Origin: Metallyticus violacea
Taxonomy: Eukaryota; Arthropoda; Insecta; Mantodea; Metallyticidae
NCBI GenBank assembly: GCA_030762175.1
Contig: JAUJEO010000021.1
Coordinates: 1,116,001-1,180,000, forward strand
Direction: 5' to 3'
Length of the DNA: 64,000 bases
This document shows positions 24,201-37,516 of this stretch, piece after piece (position 1 is the first letter of the stretch; every line of letters starts with the position of its first letter). Below the pieces are notes generated by a model. The model was not told the origin of the DNA. It worked only from the letters and a program-made list of their open reading frames with translations, and did not search any database. A program made the position numbers and the translations under genes.

Positions 24201-27200
24201 CTGGTTCTCTTTCATTATACTAGTTTGATAGCCTCAGAAAAGCATATTATGCGCAAAGAATCTCGAAAAGAAAAAAGTTTTTTTTCGAAGTTTGGAAACT
24301 TCGTTTGAATAACTTTTTTTCCGTTCTTATTTGAGATAACTGGTTCTCTTTCATTATACTAGTTTGATAGCCTCAGAAAAGCATATTATGCGCAAAGAAT
24401 CTCGAAAAGAAAAAATTTTTTTTTCGAAGTTTGGAAACTTCGTTAGAATCACTTTTTTTCCGTTCTTATTTGAGATTACTGGTTCTCTTTCATTATAGTA
24501 GTTTGATAGCCTTAGAAAAGCATATTATGCACAAAGAATCTCGAAAAGAAAAAAGTTTTTTTTCGAAGTTTGGAAACTTCGTTTGAATAACTTTTTTTCC
24601 GCTCTTATTTGAGATAACTGGTTCTCTTTCATTATACTAGTTTGATAGCCTCAGTAAAGCATATCATGCACAAAGAATCTCGAAAAGAAAAAAAAATTTT
24701 TTCGAAGTTTGGAAACTTCATTAGAATCACTTTTTTTCCGTTCTTATTTGAGATAACTGGTTCTCTTTCATTATAGTAGTTTGATAGCCTCAGAAAAGCA
24801 TATTATGCACAAAGAATCTCGAAAGGAAAAAAAATTTTTTTCGAAGTTAGGAAACTTAGTTAGAATCACTTTTTTCCGTTCTTATTTGAGATAACTGGTT
24901 CTCTTTCATTATACTAGTTTGATAGCCTCAGAAAAGCATATTATGCACAAAGAATCTCGAAAAGAAAAAAAATTTTTTTCGAAGTTTGGAAACTTCGTTT
25001 GAATCACTTTTTTTCCGTTCTTATTTGAGATAACTGGTTCTCTTTCACTATACTAGTTTGATAGCCTCAGTAAAGCATATTATGCACAAAGAATCTCGAA
25101 AAGAAAAAAGTTTTTTTTTGAAGTTTCGAAACTTCGTTTGAATCACTTTTTTTCCGTTCTAACTTGAGATAACTGGTTCTCTTTCATTATAATAGTTTAT
25201 AGCCTTAGTAAAGCATATTATGTGCAAAGAATCTCGAAAAGAAAAAAATTTTTTTTCGAAGTTTGGAAACTTCTTTAGAATCACTTTTTTTCCGTTCTTA
25301 TTTTAGATAACTGGTTCTCTTTCATTATACTAATTTGATAGCCTAAGTAAAGCATATTATGCGCAAAGAATCTCGAAAAGAAAAAAAAATTTTTTCGAAG
25401 TTTGGAAACGTCGTTAGAATCACTTTTTTTCCGTTCTTATTTGAGATAACTGGTTCTCTTTCATTATACTAGTTTGATAGCCTCAGAAAGGCATATTATG
25501 CGCAAAGAATCTCGAAAAGAAAAAAGTTTTTTTTCGAAGTTTGGAAACTTCGTTTGAATAACTTTTTTTCCGTTCTTATTTGAGATAACTGGTTCTCTTT
25601 CATTATACTAGTTTGATAGCTTCAGAAAAGCATATTATGCGCAAAGAATCTCGAAAAGAAAAAATTTTTTTTTCGAAGTTTGGAAACTTCGTTAGAATCA
25701 CTTTTTTTCCGTTCTTATTTGAGATTACTGGTTCTCTTTCATTATAGTAGTTTGATAGCCTCAGAAAAGCATATTATGCACAAAGAATCTCGAAAAGAAA
25801 AAATTTTTTTTCGAAGTTTGGAAACTTCTTTAGAATCACTTTTTTTCCGTTTTTATTTGCGATAACTGGTTCTCTTTCATTATACTAGTTTGATAGCCTC
25901 AGAAAACCATATTATGCGCAAAGAATCTCGAAAAGAAAAAAAATTTTTTTCGAAGTTTGGAAACTTCGTTAGAATCACTTTTTATCCGTTCTTATTTGAG
26001 ATAACTGGTTCTCTTTCATTATACTAGTTTGATAGCCTCAGAAAAGCATATTATGCACAAAGAATCTCGAAAAGAAAAAAAAATTTTTTCGAAGTTTGGA
26101 AACTTCGTTAGAATCATTTTTTTTTCCGTTCTTATTTGAAATAACTGAATCTCTTTCATTATACTAGTTTGATAACCTCAGAAAAGCATATTATGCGAAA
26201 AGAATCTCGAAAAGAAAAAAGTTTTTTTTCGAAGTTTGGAAACTTCGTTTGAATATCTTTTTTTCCGTTCTTATTTGAGATAACTGGTTCTCTTTCATTA
26301 TACTAGTTTGATAGCCTCAGTAAAGCATATTATGCACAAAGAATCTCGAAAAGAAAAAACATTTTTTTCGAAGTTTGGAAACTTCGTTAGAATCACTTTT
26401 TTTCCGTTCTTATTTGATTTAACTGGTTCTCTTTCATTATACTAGTTTGATAGCCTCAGTAAAGCATATTATGCACAAAATATCTCGAAAAGAAAAAAAA
26501 TGTTTTTCGAAGTTTGGAAACTTCATTAGAATCACTTTTTTTCCGTTCTTATTTGAGATAACTGGTTCTCTTTCATTATACTAGTTTGATAGCCTCAGTA
26601 AAGCATATTATGCGCAAGGAATCTGGAAAAGAAAAAAAAAAATTTTCGAAGTTTGGAAACTTCGTTAGAATCACTTTTTTTCCGTTCTTATTTGAGGTAA
26701 CTGGTTCTCTTTCATTATACTAGTTTGATAGCCTCAGAAAAGCATATTATGCGCAAAGAATCTCGAAAAGAAAAAAGTTTTTTTTCGAAGTTCTGAAACT
26801 TCTTTTGAATAACTTTTTTTCCGTTCTTATTTGAGATAACTGGTTCTCTTTCATTATACTAGTTTGATAGCCTCAGAAAACCATATTATGCGCTAAGAAT
26901 CTCGAAAAGAAAAAAATTTTTTTTCGAAGTTAGGAAACTTCTTTAGAATCACTTTTTTTCCGTTCTTATTTGAGATAACTGGTTCTCTTTCACTATACTA
27001 GTTTGATAGCCTCAGAAAACCATATTATGCGCAAAGAATCTCGAAAAGAAAAAAAATTTTTTTCGAAGTTTGGAAACGTCGTTTGAATCACTTTTTTCCT
27101 TTCTTATTTGAGATAACTGGTTATCTTTCATTATAGTAGTTTGATAGCCTCAGAAAAGCATATTATGAGCAAAGAATCTCGAAATGAAAAAAATTTTTTT

Positions 27201-27532
27201 TCGAAGTATGGAAACTTCCTTAGAATCACTTTTTTTCCATTCTTATTTGAGATAACTGGTTCTCTTTCCTTATACTAGTTTGATAGCCTCAGAAAAGCAT
27301 ATTATGCGCAAAGAATCTCGAAAAGAAAAAAGTTTTTTTTCGAAGTTTGGAAACTTCGTTTGAATATCTTTTTTTCCGTTCTTATTTGAGATAACTGGTT
27401 CTCTTTCATTATACTAGTTTGATAGCCTCAGAAAAGCATATTATGCACAAAGAATCTCGAAAAGAAAAAAAATTTTTTTCGAAGTTAGGAAACTTCGTTA
27501 GAATCACTTTTTTTCCGCTCTTATTTGAGATA
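21291..27532 (+). repeat. HOR unit C4: intact 45-mer, 6,242 bp, beta subtype
   Basis: All 45 monomer types occur once in order with no N-block. It carries the linked beta variants: m12 'cctcagtaaagc' (about 22847) where most units have 'cctcattaaagc', and m15 'ttctagtttgatagcc' (23247) where most have the 4-bp shorter 'tttgaagcc'. Private changes include 'gaagctcg' in m3 (about 21627), 'cgatgtttcg' in m11 (about 22759) and 'gaatatcg' in m17 (about 23566). m42 keeps the left-hand 'cctttc' form (27098) and m44 the 'gaatatc' form. Confidence 0.88.
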
Positions 27533-30500
27533 ACTGTTTCTCTTTCATTATACTAGTTTGATAGCCTCAGCAAAGCATATTATGCACAAAGAATCTCTAA
27601 AAGAAAAAAAAAATTTTTCGAAATTTGGAACTTCGTTTGAATCACTTTTTTTCCGTTCTTATTTGAGATAACTGGTTCTCTTTCATTATACTAGTTTGAT
27701 AGCCTCAGTAAAGCATATCATGCACAAAGAATCTCGAAAAGAAAAAAAATTTTTTTCGAAGTTTGGAAACTTCATTAGAATCACTTTTTTTCCGTTCTTA
27801 TTTGAGATAACTGGTTCTCTTTCATTATAGTAGTTTGATAGCCTCAGAAAAGCATATTATGCACAAAGAATCTCGAAAAGAAAAAAAATTTTTTTCGAAG
27901 TTAGGAAACTTCGTTAGAATCACTTTTTTCCGTTCTTATTTGAGATAACTGGTTCTCTTTCATTATACTAGTTTGATAGCCTCAATAAAGCATATTATGC
28001 ACAAAGAATCTCAAAGAAAAAAAATTTTTTTCGAAGTTTGCAAACTTCGTTTGAATCACTTTTTTTCCGTTCTTATTTGAGATAACTGGTTCTCTTTCAC
28101 TATACTAGTTTGATAGCCTCAGTAAAGCATATTATGCACAAAGAATCTCGAAAAGAAAAAAGTTTTTTTTCGAAGTTTCGAAACTTCGTTTGAATCCCTT
28201 TTTTTCCGTTCTAACTTGAGATAACTGGTTCTCTTTCATTATACTAGTTTGATAGCCTCAGTAAAGCATATTATGTGCAAAGAATCTCGAAAAGAAAAAA
28301 AATTTTTTAAGAAGTTTGGAAACTTCGTTAGAATCACTTTTTTTCCGTTCTTATTTTAGATAACTGGTTCTCTTTCATTATACTAATTTGATAGCCTCAG
28401 TAAAGCATATTATGCGCAAAGAATTTCGAAAAGAAAAAAAAATTTTTCGAAGTTTGGAAACGTCGTTAGAATCACTTTTTTTCCGTTCTTATTTGAGATA
28501 ACTGGTTCTCTTTCATTATACTAGTTTGATAGCCTCAGAAAGGCATATTATGCGCAAAGAATCTCGAAAAGAAAAAAGTTTTTTTTCGAAGTTTGGAAAC
28601 TTCGTTTGAATAACTTTTTTCCGTTCTTATTTGAGATAACTGGTTCTCTTTCATTATACTAGTTTGATAGCCTCAGAAAAGCATATTATGCGCAAAGAAT
28701 CTCGAAAAGAAAAAATTTTTTTTTCGAAGTTTGGAAACTTCTTTAGAATCACTTTTTTTCCGTTTTTATTTGCGATAACTGGTTCTCTTTCATTATACTA
28801 GTTTGATAGCCTCAGAAAACCATATTATGCGCAAAGAATCTCGAAAAGAAAAAAAATTTTTTTCGAAGTTTGGAAACTTCGTTATAATCACTTTTTATCC
28901 GTTCTTATTTGAGATAACTGGTTCTCTTTCACTATACTAGTTTGATAGCCTCAGTAAAGCATATTATGCACAAAGAATCTCGAAAGAAAAAAGTTTTTTT
29001 TCGAAGTTTCGAAACTTCGTTTGACTCACTTTTTTTCCGTTCTAATTTGACATAACTGGTTCTCTTTCATTATACTAGTTTGATAGCCTCATTAAAGCAT
29101 ATTATGTGCAAAGAATCTCGAAAAGAAAAAAATTTTTTTTCGAATTTTGGAAACTTCGTTAGAATCACTTTTTTTCCGTTCTTATTTTAGGTAACTGGTT
29201 CTCTTTCATTATACTAATTTGATAGCCTCAGTAAAGCATATTATGCGCAAAGAATCTTGAAAAGAAAAAAAATTTTTTTCGAAGTTTGGAAACGTCGTTA
29301 GAATCACTTTTTTTCCGTTCTTATTTGAGATAACTGGTTCTCTTTCATTATACTAGTTTGATAGCCTCAGAAAAGCATATTATGCGCAAAGAATCTCGAA
29401 AAGAAAAAAGTTTTTTTTCGAAGTTTGGAAACTTCGTTTGAATAACTTTTTTTCCGTTCTTATTTGAGATAACTGGTTCTCTTTCATTATTCTAGTTTGA
29501 AGCCTCAGTAAAGCATATTATGCACAAAATATCTCGAAAAGAAAAAAAATGTTTTTCGAAGTTTGGAAACTTCATTAGAATCACTTTTTTTCCGCTCTTA
29601 TTTGAGATAACTGGTTCTCTTTCATTATACTAGTTTGATAGCCTCAGTAAAGCATATCATGCACAAAGAATCTCGAAAAGAAAAAAAATTTTTTTCGAAG
29701 TTTGGAAACTTCATTAGAATCACTTTTTTTCCGTTCTTATTTGAGATAACTGGTTCTCTTTCATTATAGTAGTTTGATAGCCTCAGAAAAGCATATTATG
29801 CACAAAGAATCTCGAAAAGAAAAAAATTTTTTTTCGAAGTTAGGAAACTTCGTTAGAATCACTTTTTTCCGTTCTTATTTGAGATAACTGGTTCTCTTTC
29901 ATTATACTAGTTTGATAGCCTCAGCAAAGCATATTATGCACAAAGAATCTCGAAAAGAAAAAAAAATTTTTTCGAAGTTTGGAAACTTCGTTTGAATCAC
30001 TTTTTTTCCGTTCTTATTTGAGATAACTGGTTCTCTTTCACTATACTAGTTTGATAGCCTCAGTAAAGCATATTATGCACAAAGAATCTCGAAAAGAAAA
30101 AAGTTTTTTTTCGAAGTTTCGAAACTTCGTTTGAATCACTTTTTTTCCGTTCTAACTTGAGATAACTGGTTCTCTTTCATTATACTAGTTTATAGCCTTA
30201 GTAAAGCATATTATGTGCAAAGAATCTCGAAAAGAAAAAAAATTTTTTTCGAAGTTTGGAAACTTCGTTAGAATCACTTTTTTTCCGTTCTTATTTTAGA
30301 TAACTGGTTCTCTTTCATTATACTAATTTGATAGCCTCAGTAAAGCATATTATGCGCAAAGAATCTCGAAAAGAAAAAAAAATTTTTTCGAAGTTTAGAA
30401 ACGTCGTTAGAATCACTTTTTTTCCGTTCTTATTTGAGATAACTGGTTCTCTTTCATTATACTAGTTTGATAGCCTCAGAAAAGCATATTATGCGCAAAG

Positions 30501-32525
30501 AATCTCGAAAAGAAAAAAGTTTTTTTTCGAAGTTTGGAAACTTCGTTTGAATAACTTTTTTTCCGTTCTTATTTGAGATAACTGGTTCTCTTTCATTATA
30601 CTAGTTTGATAGCCTCAGAAAAGCATATTATGCGCAAAGAATCTCGAAAAGAAAAAATTTTTTTTTCGAAGTTTGGAAACTTCGTTAGAATCACTTTTTT
30701 TCCGTTCTTATTTGAGATTACTGGTTCTCTTTCATTATAGTAGTTTGATAGCCTTAGAAAAGCATATTATGCACAAAGAATCTCGAAAAGAAAAAAGTTT
30801 TTTTTCGAAGTTTGGAAACTTCGTTTGAATAACTTTTTTTCCGCTCTTATTTGAGATAACTGGTTCTCTTTCATTATACTAATTTGATAGCCTCAGTAAA
30901 GCATATCATGCACAAAGAATCTCGAAAAGAAAAAAAATTTTTTTCGAAGTTTGGAAACTTCATTAGAATCACTTTTTTTCCGTTCTTATTTGAGATAACT
31001 GGTTCTCTTTCATTATAGTAGTTTGATAGCCTCAGAAAAGCATATTATGCACAAAGAATCTCGAAAGGAAAAAAAATTTTTTTCGAAGTTAGGAAACTTA
31101 GTTAGAATCACTTTTTTCCGTTCTTATTTGAGATAATTGGTTCTCTTTCATTATACTAGTTTGATAGCCTCAGAAAAGCATATTATGCACAAAGAATCTC
31201 GAAAAGAAAAAAAATTTTTTTCGAAGTTTGGAAACTTCGTTTGAATCACTTTTTTTCCGTTCTTATTTGAGATAACTGGTTCTCTTTCACTATACTAGTT
31301 TGATAGCCTCAGTAAAGCATATTATGCACAAAGAATCTCGAAAAGAAAAAAGTTTTTTTTTGAAGTTTCGAAACTTCGTTTGAATCACTTTTTTTCCGTT
31401 CTAACTTGAGATAACTGGTTCTCTTTCATTATAATAGTTTATAGCCTTAGTAAAGCATATTATGTGCAAAGAATCTCGAAAAGAAAAAAATTTTTTTTTA
31501 GAAGTTTGGAAACTTCTTTGGAATCACTTTTTTTCCGTTCTTATTTTAGATAACTGGTTCTCTTTCATTATACTAATTTGATAGCCTAAGTAAAGCATAT
31601 TATGCGCAAAGAATCTCGAAAAGAAAAAAAAATTTTTTCGAAGTTAGGAAACGTCGTTAGAATCACTTTATTTCCGTTCTTATTTGAGATAACTGGTTCT
31701 CTTTCATTATACTAGTTTGATAGCCTCAGAAAGGCATATTATGCGCAAAGAATCTCGAAAAGAAAAAAGTTTTTTTTCGAAGTTTGGAAACTTCGTTTGA
31801 ATAACTTTTTTTCCGTTCTTATTTGAGATAACTGGTTCTCTTTCATTATACTAGTTTGATAGCCTCAGAAAAGCATATTATGCGCAAAGAATCTCGAAAA
31901 GAAAAAATTTTTTTTTCGAAGTTTGGAAACTTCGTTAGAATCACTTTTTTTCCGTTCTTATTTGAGATTACTGGTTCTCTTTCATTATAGTAGTTTGATA
32001 GCCTCAGAAAAGCATATTATGCACAAAGAATCTCGAAAAGAAAAAATTTTTTTTCGAAGTTTGGAAACTTCTTTAGAATCACTTTTTTTCCGTTTTTATT
32101 TGCGATAACTGGTTCTCTTTCATTATACTAGTTTGATAGCCTCAGAAAACCATATTATGCGCAAAGAATCTCGAAAAGAAAAAAAATTTTTTTCGAAGTT
32201 TGGAAACTTCGTTAGAATCACTTTTTATCCGTTCTTATTTGAGATAACTGGTTCTCTTTCATTATACTAGTTTGATAGCCTCAGAAAAGCATATTATGCA
32301 CAAAGAATCTCGAAAAGAAAAAAAAATTTTTTCGAAGTTTGGAAACTTCGTTAGAATCATTTTTTTTTCCGTTCTTATTTGAAATAACTGAATCTCTTTC
32401 ATTATACTAGTTTGATAACCTCAGAAAAGCATATTATGCGAACAGAATCTCGAAAAGAAAAAAGTTTTTTTTCGAAGTTTGGAAACTTCGTTTGAATATC
32501 TTTTTTTCCGTTCTTATTTGAGATA
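27533..32525 (+). repeat. HOR unit C5a: m1-m36, alpha subtype (36 monomers)
   Basis: m1 marker at 27533, m15 marker 'ttctagtttgaagcc' at 29490 and m12 'cattaaagc' (alpha variants). It carries right-hand-domain variants: m27 'gataattgg' (31135), m29 with 'agaag...cttctttgg' (about 31500), m30 'ctttatttcc' (about 31667) and m36 'gcgaacag' (about 32438). After m36 the order jumps to m2, so m37-m45 and m1 are lost at the join to C5b. Confidence 0.85.
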
Positions 32526-32572
32526 ACTGGTTCTCTTTCATTATACTAGTTTGATAGCCTCAGTAAAGCATA
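32499..32572 (+). other. Recombination junction m36 to m2
   Basis: m36 ends 'gaatatc' (about 32492); the next monomer has 'atatcatgcac' (about 32569), which is m2 rather than m37. The same junction occurs at about 56760-56838 in the C9 copy, so it predates the 24.1-kb duplication. Confidence 0.8.
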
Positions 32573-33469
32573 TCATGCACAAAGAATCTCGAAAAGAAAA
32601 AAAATTTTTTTCGAAGTTTGGAAACTTCATTAGAATCACTTTTTTTCCGTTCTTATTTGAGATAACTGGTTCTCTTTCATTATAGTAGTTTGATAGCCTC
32701 AGAAAAGCATATTATGCACAAAGAATCTCGAAAAGAAAAAAAATTTTTTTCGAAGTTAGGAAACTTCGTTAGAATCACTTTTTTCCGTTCTTATTTGAGA
32801 TAACTGGTTCTCTTTCATTATACTAGTTTGATAGCCTCAATAAAGCATATTATGCACAAAGAATCTCAAAGAAAAAAAATTTTTTTCGAAGTTTGCAAAC
32901 TTCGTTTGAATCACTTTTTTTCCGTTCTTATTTGAGATAACTGGTTCTCTTTCACTATACTAGTTTGATAGCCTCAGTAAAGCATATTATGCACAAAGAA
33001 TCTCGAAAAGAAAAAAGTTTTTTTTCGAAGTTTCGAAACTTCGTTTGAATCCCTTTTTTTCCGTTCTAACTTGAGATAACTGGTTCTCTTTCATTATACT
33101 AGTTTGATAGCCTCAGTAAAGCATATCATGTGCAAAGAATCTCGAAAAGAAAAAAAATTTTTTAAGAAGTTTGGAAACTTCGTTAGAATCACTTTTTTTC
33201 CGTTCTTATTTTAGATAACTGGTTCTCTTTCATTATACTAATTTGATAGCCTCAGTAAAGCATATTATGCGCAAAGAATTTCGAAAAGAAAAAAAAATTT
33301 TCGAAGTTTGGAAACGTCGTTAGAATCACTTTTTTTCCGTTCTTATTTGAGATAACTAGTTCTCTTTCATTATACTAGTTTGATAGCCTCAGAAAGGCAT
33401 ATTATGCGCAAAGAATCTCGAAAAGAAAAAAGTTTTTTTTCGAAGTTTGGAAAATTCGTTTGAATAACT

Positions 33470-33535
33470 TTTTTCCGTTCTTATTTGAGATAACTGGTTC
33501 TCTTTCATTATACTACTTTGATAGCCTCAGAAAAC
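33470..33535 (+). other. Junction m8 to m10 (m9 lost)
   Basis: m8 with 'ggaaaattcg' is followed by a monomer with 'actactttg' and 'cagaaaacc', the m10 signature. The m9 signature ('tttttatttgcgat') is absent. The copy in C9b has lost a further monomer here. Confidence 0.75.
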
Positions 33536-35159
33536 CATATTATGCGCAAAGAATCTCGAAAAGAAAAAAAATTTTTTTCGAAGTTTGGAAACTTCGTTAT
33601 AATCACTTTTTATCCGTTCTTATTTGAGATAACTGGTTCTCTTTCACTATACTAGTTTGATAGCCTCAGTAAAGCATATTATGCACAAAGAATCTCGAAA
33701 GAAAAAAGTTTTTTTTCGAAGTTTCGAAACTTCGTTTGACTCACTTTTTTTCCGTTCTAATTTGACATAACTGGTTCTCTTTCATTATACTAGTTTGATA
33801 GCCTCAGTAAAGCATATTATGTGCAAAGAATCTCGAAAAGAAAAAAATTTTTTTTCGAATTTTGGAAACTTCGTTAGAATCACTTTTTTTCCGTTCTTAT
33901 TTTAGGTAACTGGTTCTCTTTCATTATACTAATTTGATAGCCTCAGTAAAGCATATTATGCGCAAAGAATCTTGAAAAGAAAAAAAATTTTTTTCGAAGT
34001 TTGGAAACGTCGTTAGAATCACTTTTTTTCCGTTCTTATTTGAGATAACTGGTTCTCTTTCATTATACTAGTTTGATAGCCTCAGAAAAGCATATTATGC
34101 GCAAAGAATCTCGAAAAGAAAAAAGTTTTTTTTCGAAGTTTGGAAACTTCGTTTGAATAACTTTTTTTCCGTTCTTATTTGAGATAACTGGTTCTCTTTC
34201 ATTATTCTAGTTTGATAGCCTCAGTAAAGCATATTATGCACAAAATATCTCGAAAAGAAAAAAAATGTTTTTCGAAGTTTGGAAACTTCATTAGAATCAC
34301 TTTTTTTCCGCTCTTATTTGAGATAACTGGTTCTCTTTCATTATACTAGTTTGATAGCCTCAGTAAAGCATATCATGCACAAAGAATCTCGAAAAGAAAA
34401 AAAATTTTTTTCGAAGTTTGGAAACTTCATTAGAATCACTTTTTTTCCGTTCTTATTTGAGATAACTGGTTCTCTTTCATTATAGTAGTTTGATAGCCTC
34501 AGAAAAGCATATTATGCACAAAGAATCTCGAAAAGAAAAAAAATTTTTTTCGAAGTTAGGAAACTTCGTTAGAATCACTTTTTTCCGTTCTTATTTGAGA
34601 TAACTGGTTCTCTTTCATTATACTAGTTTGATAGCCTCAGCAAAGCATATTATGCACAAAGAATCTCGAAAAGAAAAAAAAATTTTTTCGAAGTTTGGAA
34701 ACTTCGTTTGAATCACTTTTTTTCCGTTCTTATTTGAGATAACTGGTTCTCTTTCACTATACTAGTTTGATAGCCTCAGTAAAGCATATTATGCACAAAG
34801 AATCTCGAAAAGAAAAAAGTTTTTTTTCGAAGTTTCGAAACTTCGTTTGAATCACTTTTTTTCCGTTCTAACTTGAGATAACTGGTTCTCTTTCATTATA
34901 CTAGTTTATAGCCTTAGTAAAGCATATTATGTGCAAAGAATCTCGAAAAGAAAAAAAATTTTTTTCGAAGTTTGGAAACTTCGTTAGAATCACTTTTTTT
35001 CCGTTCTTATTTTAGATAACTGGTTCTCTTTCATTATACTAATTTGATAGCCTCAGTAAAGCATATTATGCGCAAAGAATCTCGAAAAGAAAAAAAAATT
35101 TTTTCGAAGTTTAGAAACGTCGTTAGAATCACTTTTTTTCCGTTCTTATTTGAGATAAC

Positions 35160-35245
35160 TGGTTCTCTTTCATTATACTAGTTTGATAGCCTCAGAAAAG
35201 CATATTATGCGCAAAGAATCTCGAAAAGAAAAAATTTTTTTTTCG
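35160..35245 (+). other. Junction m21 to m23 (m22 lost)
   Basis: m21 ('tttagaaacgtcg') is followed directly by the monomer with the A6T9 block and 'gagattact', which is m23. The 'gtttgaataac' monomer m22 seen in C4 and C6 is missing. The same state is found near 59285-59370. Confidence 0.8.
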
Positions 35246-35410
35246 AAGTTTGGAAACTTCGTTAGAATCACTTTTTTTCCGTTCTTATTTGAGATTACTG
35301 GTTCTCTTTCATTATAGTAGTTTGATAGCCTTAGAAAAGCATATTATGCACAAAGAATCTCGAAAAGAAAAAAGTTTTTTTTCGAAGTTTGGAAACTTCG
35401 TTTGAATAAC

Positions 35411-35421
35411 TTTTTTTCCGT
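35411..35421 (+). other. Hybrid m24/m25 junction (25th monomer lost)
   Basis: The monomer starts as m24 ('gccttagaaaag', 'gaataac') but ends 'ccgttc' instead of m24's 'ccgctc' and is followed by m26. The crossover lies in the T-run between these sites. The same hybrid occurs at about 59539-59549. Confidence 0.8.
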
Positions 35422-36669
35422 TCTTATTTGAGATAACTGGTTCTCTTTCATTATAGTAGTTTGATAGCCTCAGAAAAGCATATTATGCACAAAGAATCTC
35501 GAAAGGAAAAAAAATTTTTTTCGAAGTTAGGAAACTTAGTTAGAATCACTTTTTTCCGTTCTTATTTGAGATAACTGGTTCTCTTTCATTATACTAGTTT
35601 GATAGCCTCAGAAAAGCATATTATGCACAAAGAATCTCGAAAAGAAAAAAAATTTTTTTCGAAGTTTGGAAACTTCGTTTGAATCACTTTTTTTCCGTTC
35701 TTATTTGAGATAACTGGTTCTCTTTCACTATACTAGTTTGATAGCCTCAGTAAAGCATATTATGCACAAAGAATCTCGAAAAGAAAAAAGTTTTTTTTTG
35801 AAGTTTCGAAACTTCGTTTGAATCACTTTTTTTCCGTTCTAACTTGAGATAACTGGTTCTCTTTCATTATAATAGTTTATAGCCTTAGTAAAGCATATTA
35901 TGTGCAAAGAATCTCGAAAAGAAAAAAAATTTTTTTCGAAGTTTGGAAACTTCTAAAGAATCACTTTTTTTCCGTTCTTATTTTAGATAACTGGTTCTCT
36001 TTCATTATACTAATTTGATAGCCTAAGTAAAGCATATTATGCGCAAAGAATCTCGAAAAGAAAAAAAAATTTTTTCGAAGTTTGGAAACGTCGTTAGAAT
36101 CACTTTTTTTCCGTTCTTATTTGAGATAACTGGTTCTCTTTCATTATACTAGTTTGATAGCCTCAGAAAGGCATATTATGCGCAAAGAATCTCGAAAAGA
36201 AAAAAGTTTTTTTTCGAAGTTTGGAAACTTCGTTTGAATAACTTTTTTTCCGTTCTTATTTGAGATAACTGGTTCTCTTTCATTATACTAGTTTGATAGC
36301 CTCAGAAAAGCATATTATGCGCAAAGAATCTCGAAAAGAAAAAATTTTTTTTTCGAAGTTTGGAAACTTCGTTAGAATCACTTTTTTTCCGTTCTTATTT
36401 GAGATTACTGGTTCTCTTTCATTATAGTAGTTTGATAGCCTCAGAAAAGCATATTATGCACAAAGAATCTCGAAAAGAAAAAATTTTTTTTCGAAGTTTG
36501 GAAACTTCTTTAGAATCACTTTTTTTCCGTTTTTATTTGCGATAACTGGTTCTCTTTCATTATACTAGTTTGATAGCCTCAGAAAACCATATTATGCGCA
36601 AAGAATCTCGAAAAGAAAAAAAATTTTTTTCGAAGTTTGGAAACTTCGTTAGAATCACTTTTTATCCGT

Positions 36670-36740
36670 TCTTATTTGAGATAACTGGTTCTCTTTCATT
36701 ATACTAGTTTGATAGCCTCAGAAAAGCATATTATGCGCAA
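36670..36740 (+). other. Junction m34 to m40 (m35-m39 lost)
   Basis: m34 ('ctttttatcc') is followed by the m40 monomer ('gcgc', A6-G-T8, 'gttctgaaac'). Five monomers are deleted in register. The same junction is present near 60798-60870. Confidence 0.8.
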
Positions 36741-37516
36741 AGAATCTCGAAAAGAAAAAAGTTTTTTTTCGAAGTTCTGAAACTTCTTTTGAATAACTTT
36801 TTTTCCGTTCTTATTTGAGATAACTGGTTCTCTTTCATTATACTAGTTTGATAGCCTCAGAAAACCATATTATGCGCTAAGAATCTCGAAAAGAAAAAAA
36901 TTTTTTTTCGAAGTTAGGAAACTTCTTTAGAATCACTTTTTTTCCGTTCTTATTTGAGATAACTGGTTCTCTTTCACTATACTAGTTTGATAGCCTCAGA
37001 AAACCATATTATGCGCAAAGAATCTCGAAAAGAAAAAAAATTTTTTTCGAAGTTTGGAAACGTCGTTTGAATCACTTTTTTCCGTTCTTATTTGAGATAA
37101 CTGGTTATCTTTCATTATAGTAGTTTGATAGCCTCAGAAAAGCATATTATGAGCAAAGAATCTCGAAATGAAAAAAATTTTTTTTCGAAGTATGGAAACT
37201 TCCTTAGAATCACTTTTTTTCCATTCTTATTTGAGATAACTGGTTCTCTTTCCTTATACTAGTTTGATAGCCTCAGAAAAGCATATTATGCGCAAAGAAT
37301 CTCGAAAAGAAAAAAGTTTTTTTTCGAAGTTTGGAAACTTCGTTTGAATAACTTTTTTTCCGTTCTTATTTGAGATAACTGGTTCTCTTTCATTATACTA
37401 GTTTGATAGCCTCAGAAAAGCATATTATGCACAAAGAATCTCGAAAAGAAAAAAAATTTTTTTCGAAGTTAGGAAACTTCGTTAGAATCACTTTTTTTCC
37501 GCTCTTATTTGAGATA

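Larger units (their letters stand above)
32526..37516 (+). repeat. HOR unit C5b: m2-m8, m10-m21, m23-m24, m26-m34, m40-m45 (36 monomers)
   Basis: A 45-mer with several small internal losses: m1, m9, m22, m25 and m35-m39 are absent. It carries beta variants (m12 'cctcagtaaagc' near 33801; m15 'ttctagtttgatagcc' at 34205), private m8 'ggaaaattcg' (about 33449), m10 'actactttgatag' (about 33511) and m29 'cttctaaagaatc' (about 35950). m42 has 'ccgttc' and m44 'gaataac', the right-hand forms. C9b is its copy about 24.1 kb downstream. Confidence 0.85.
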
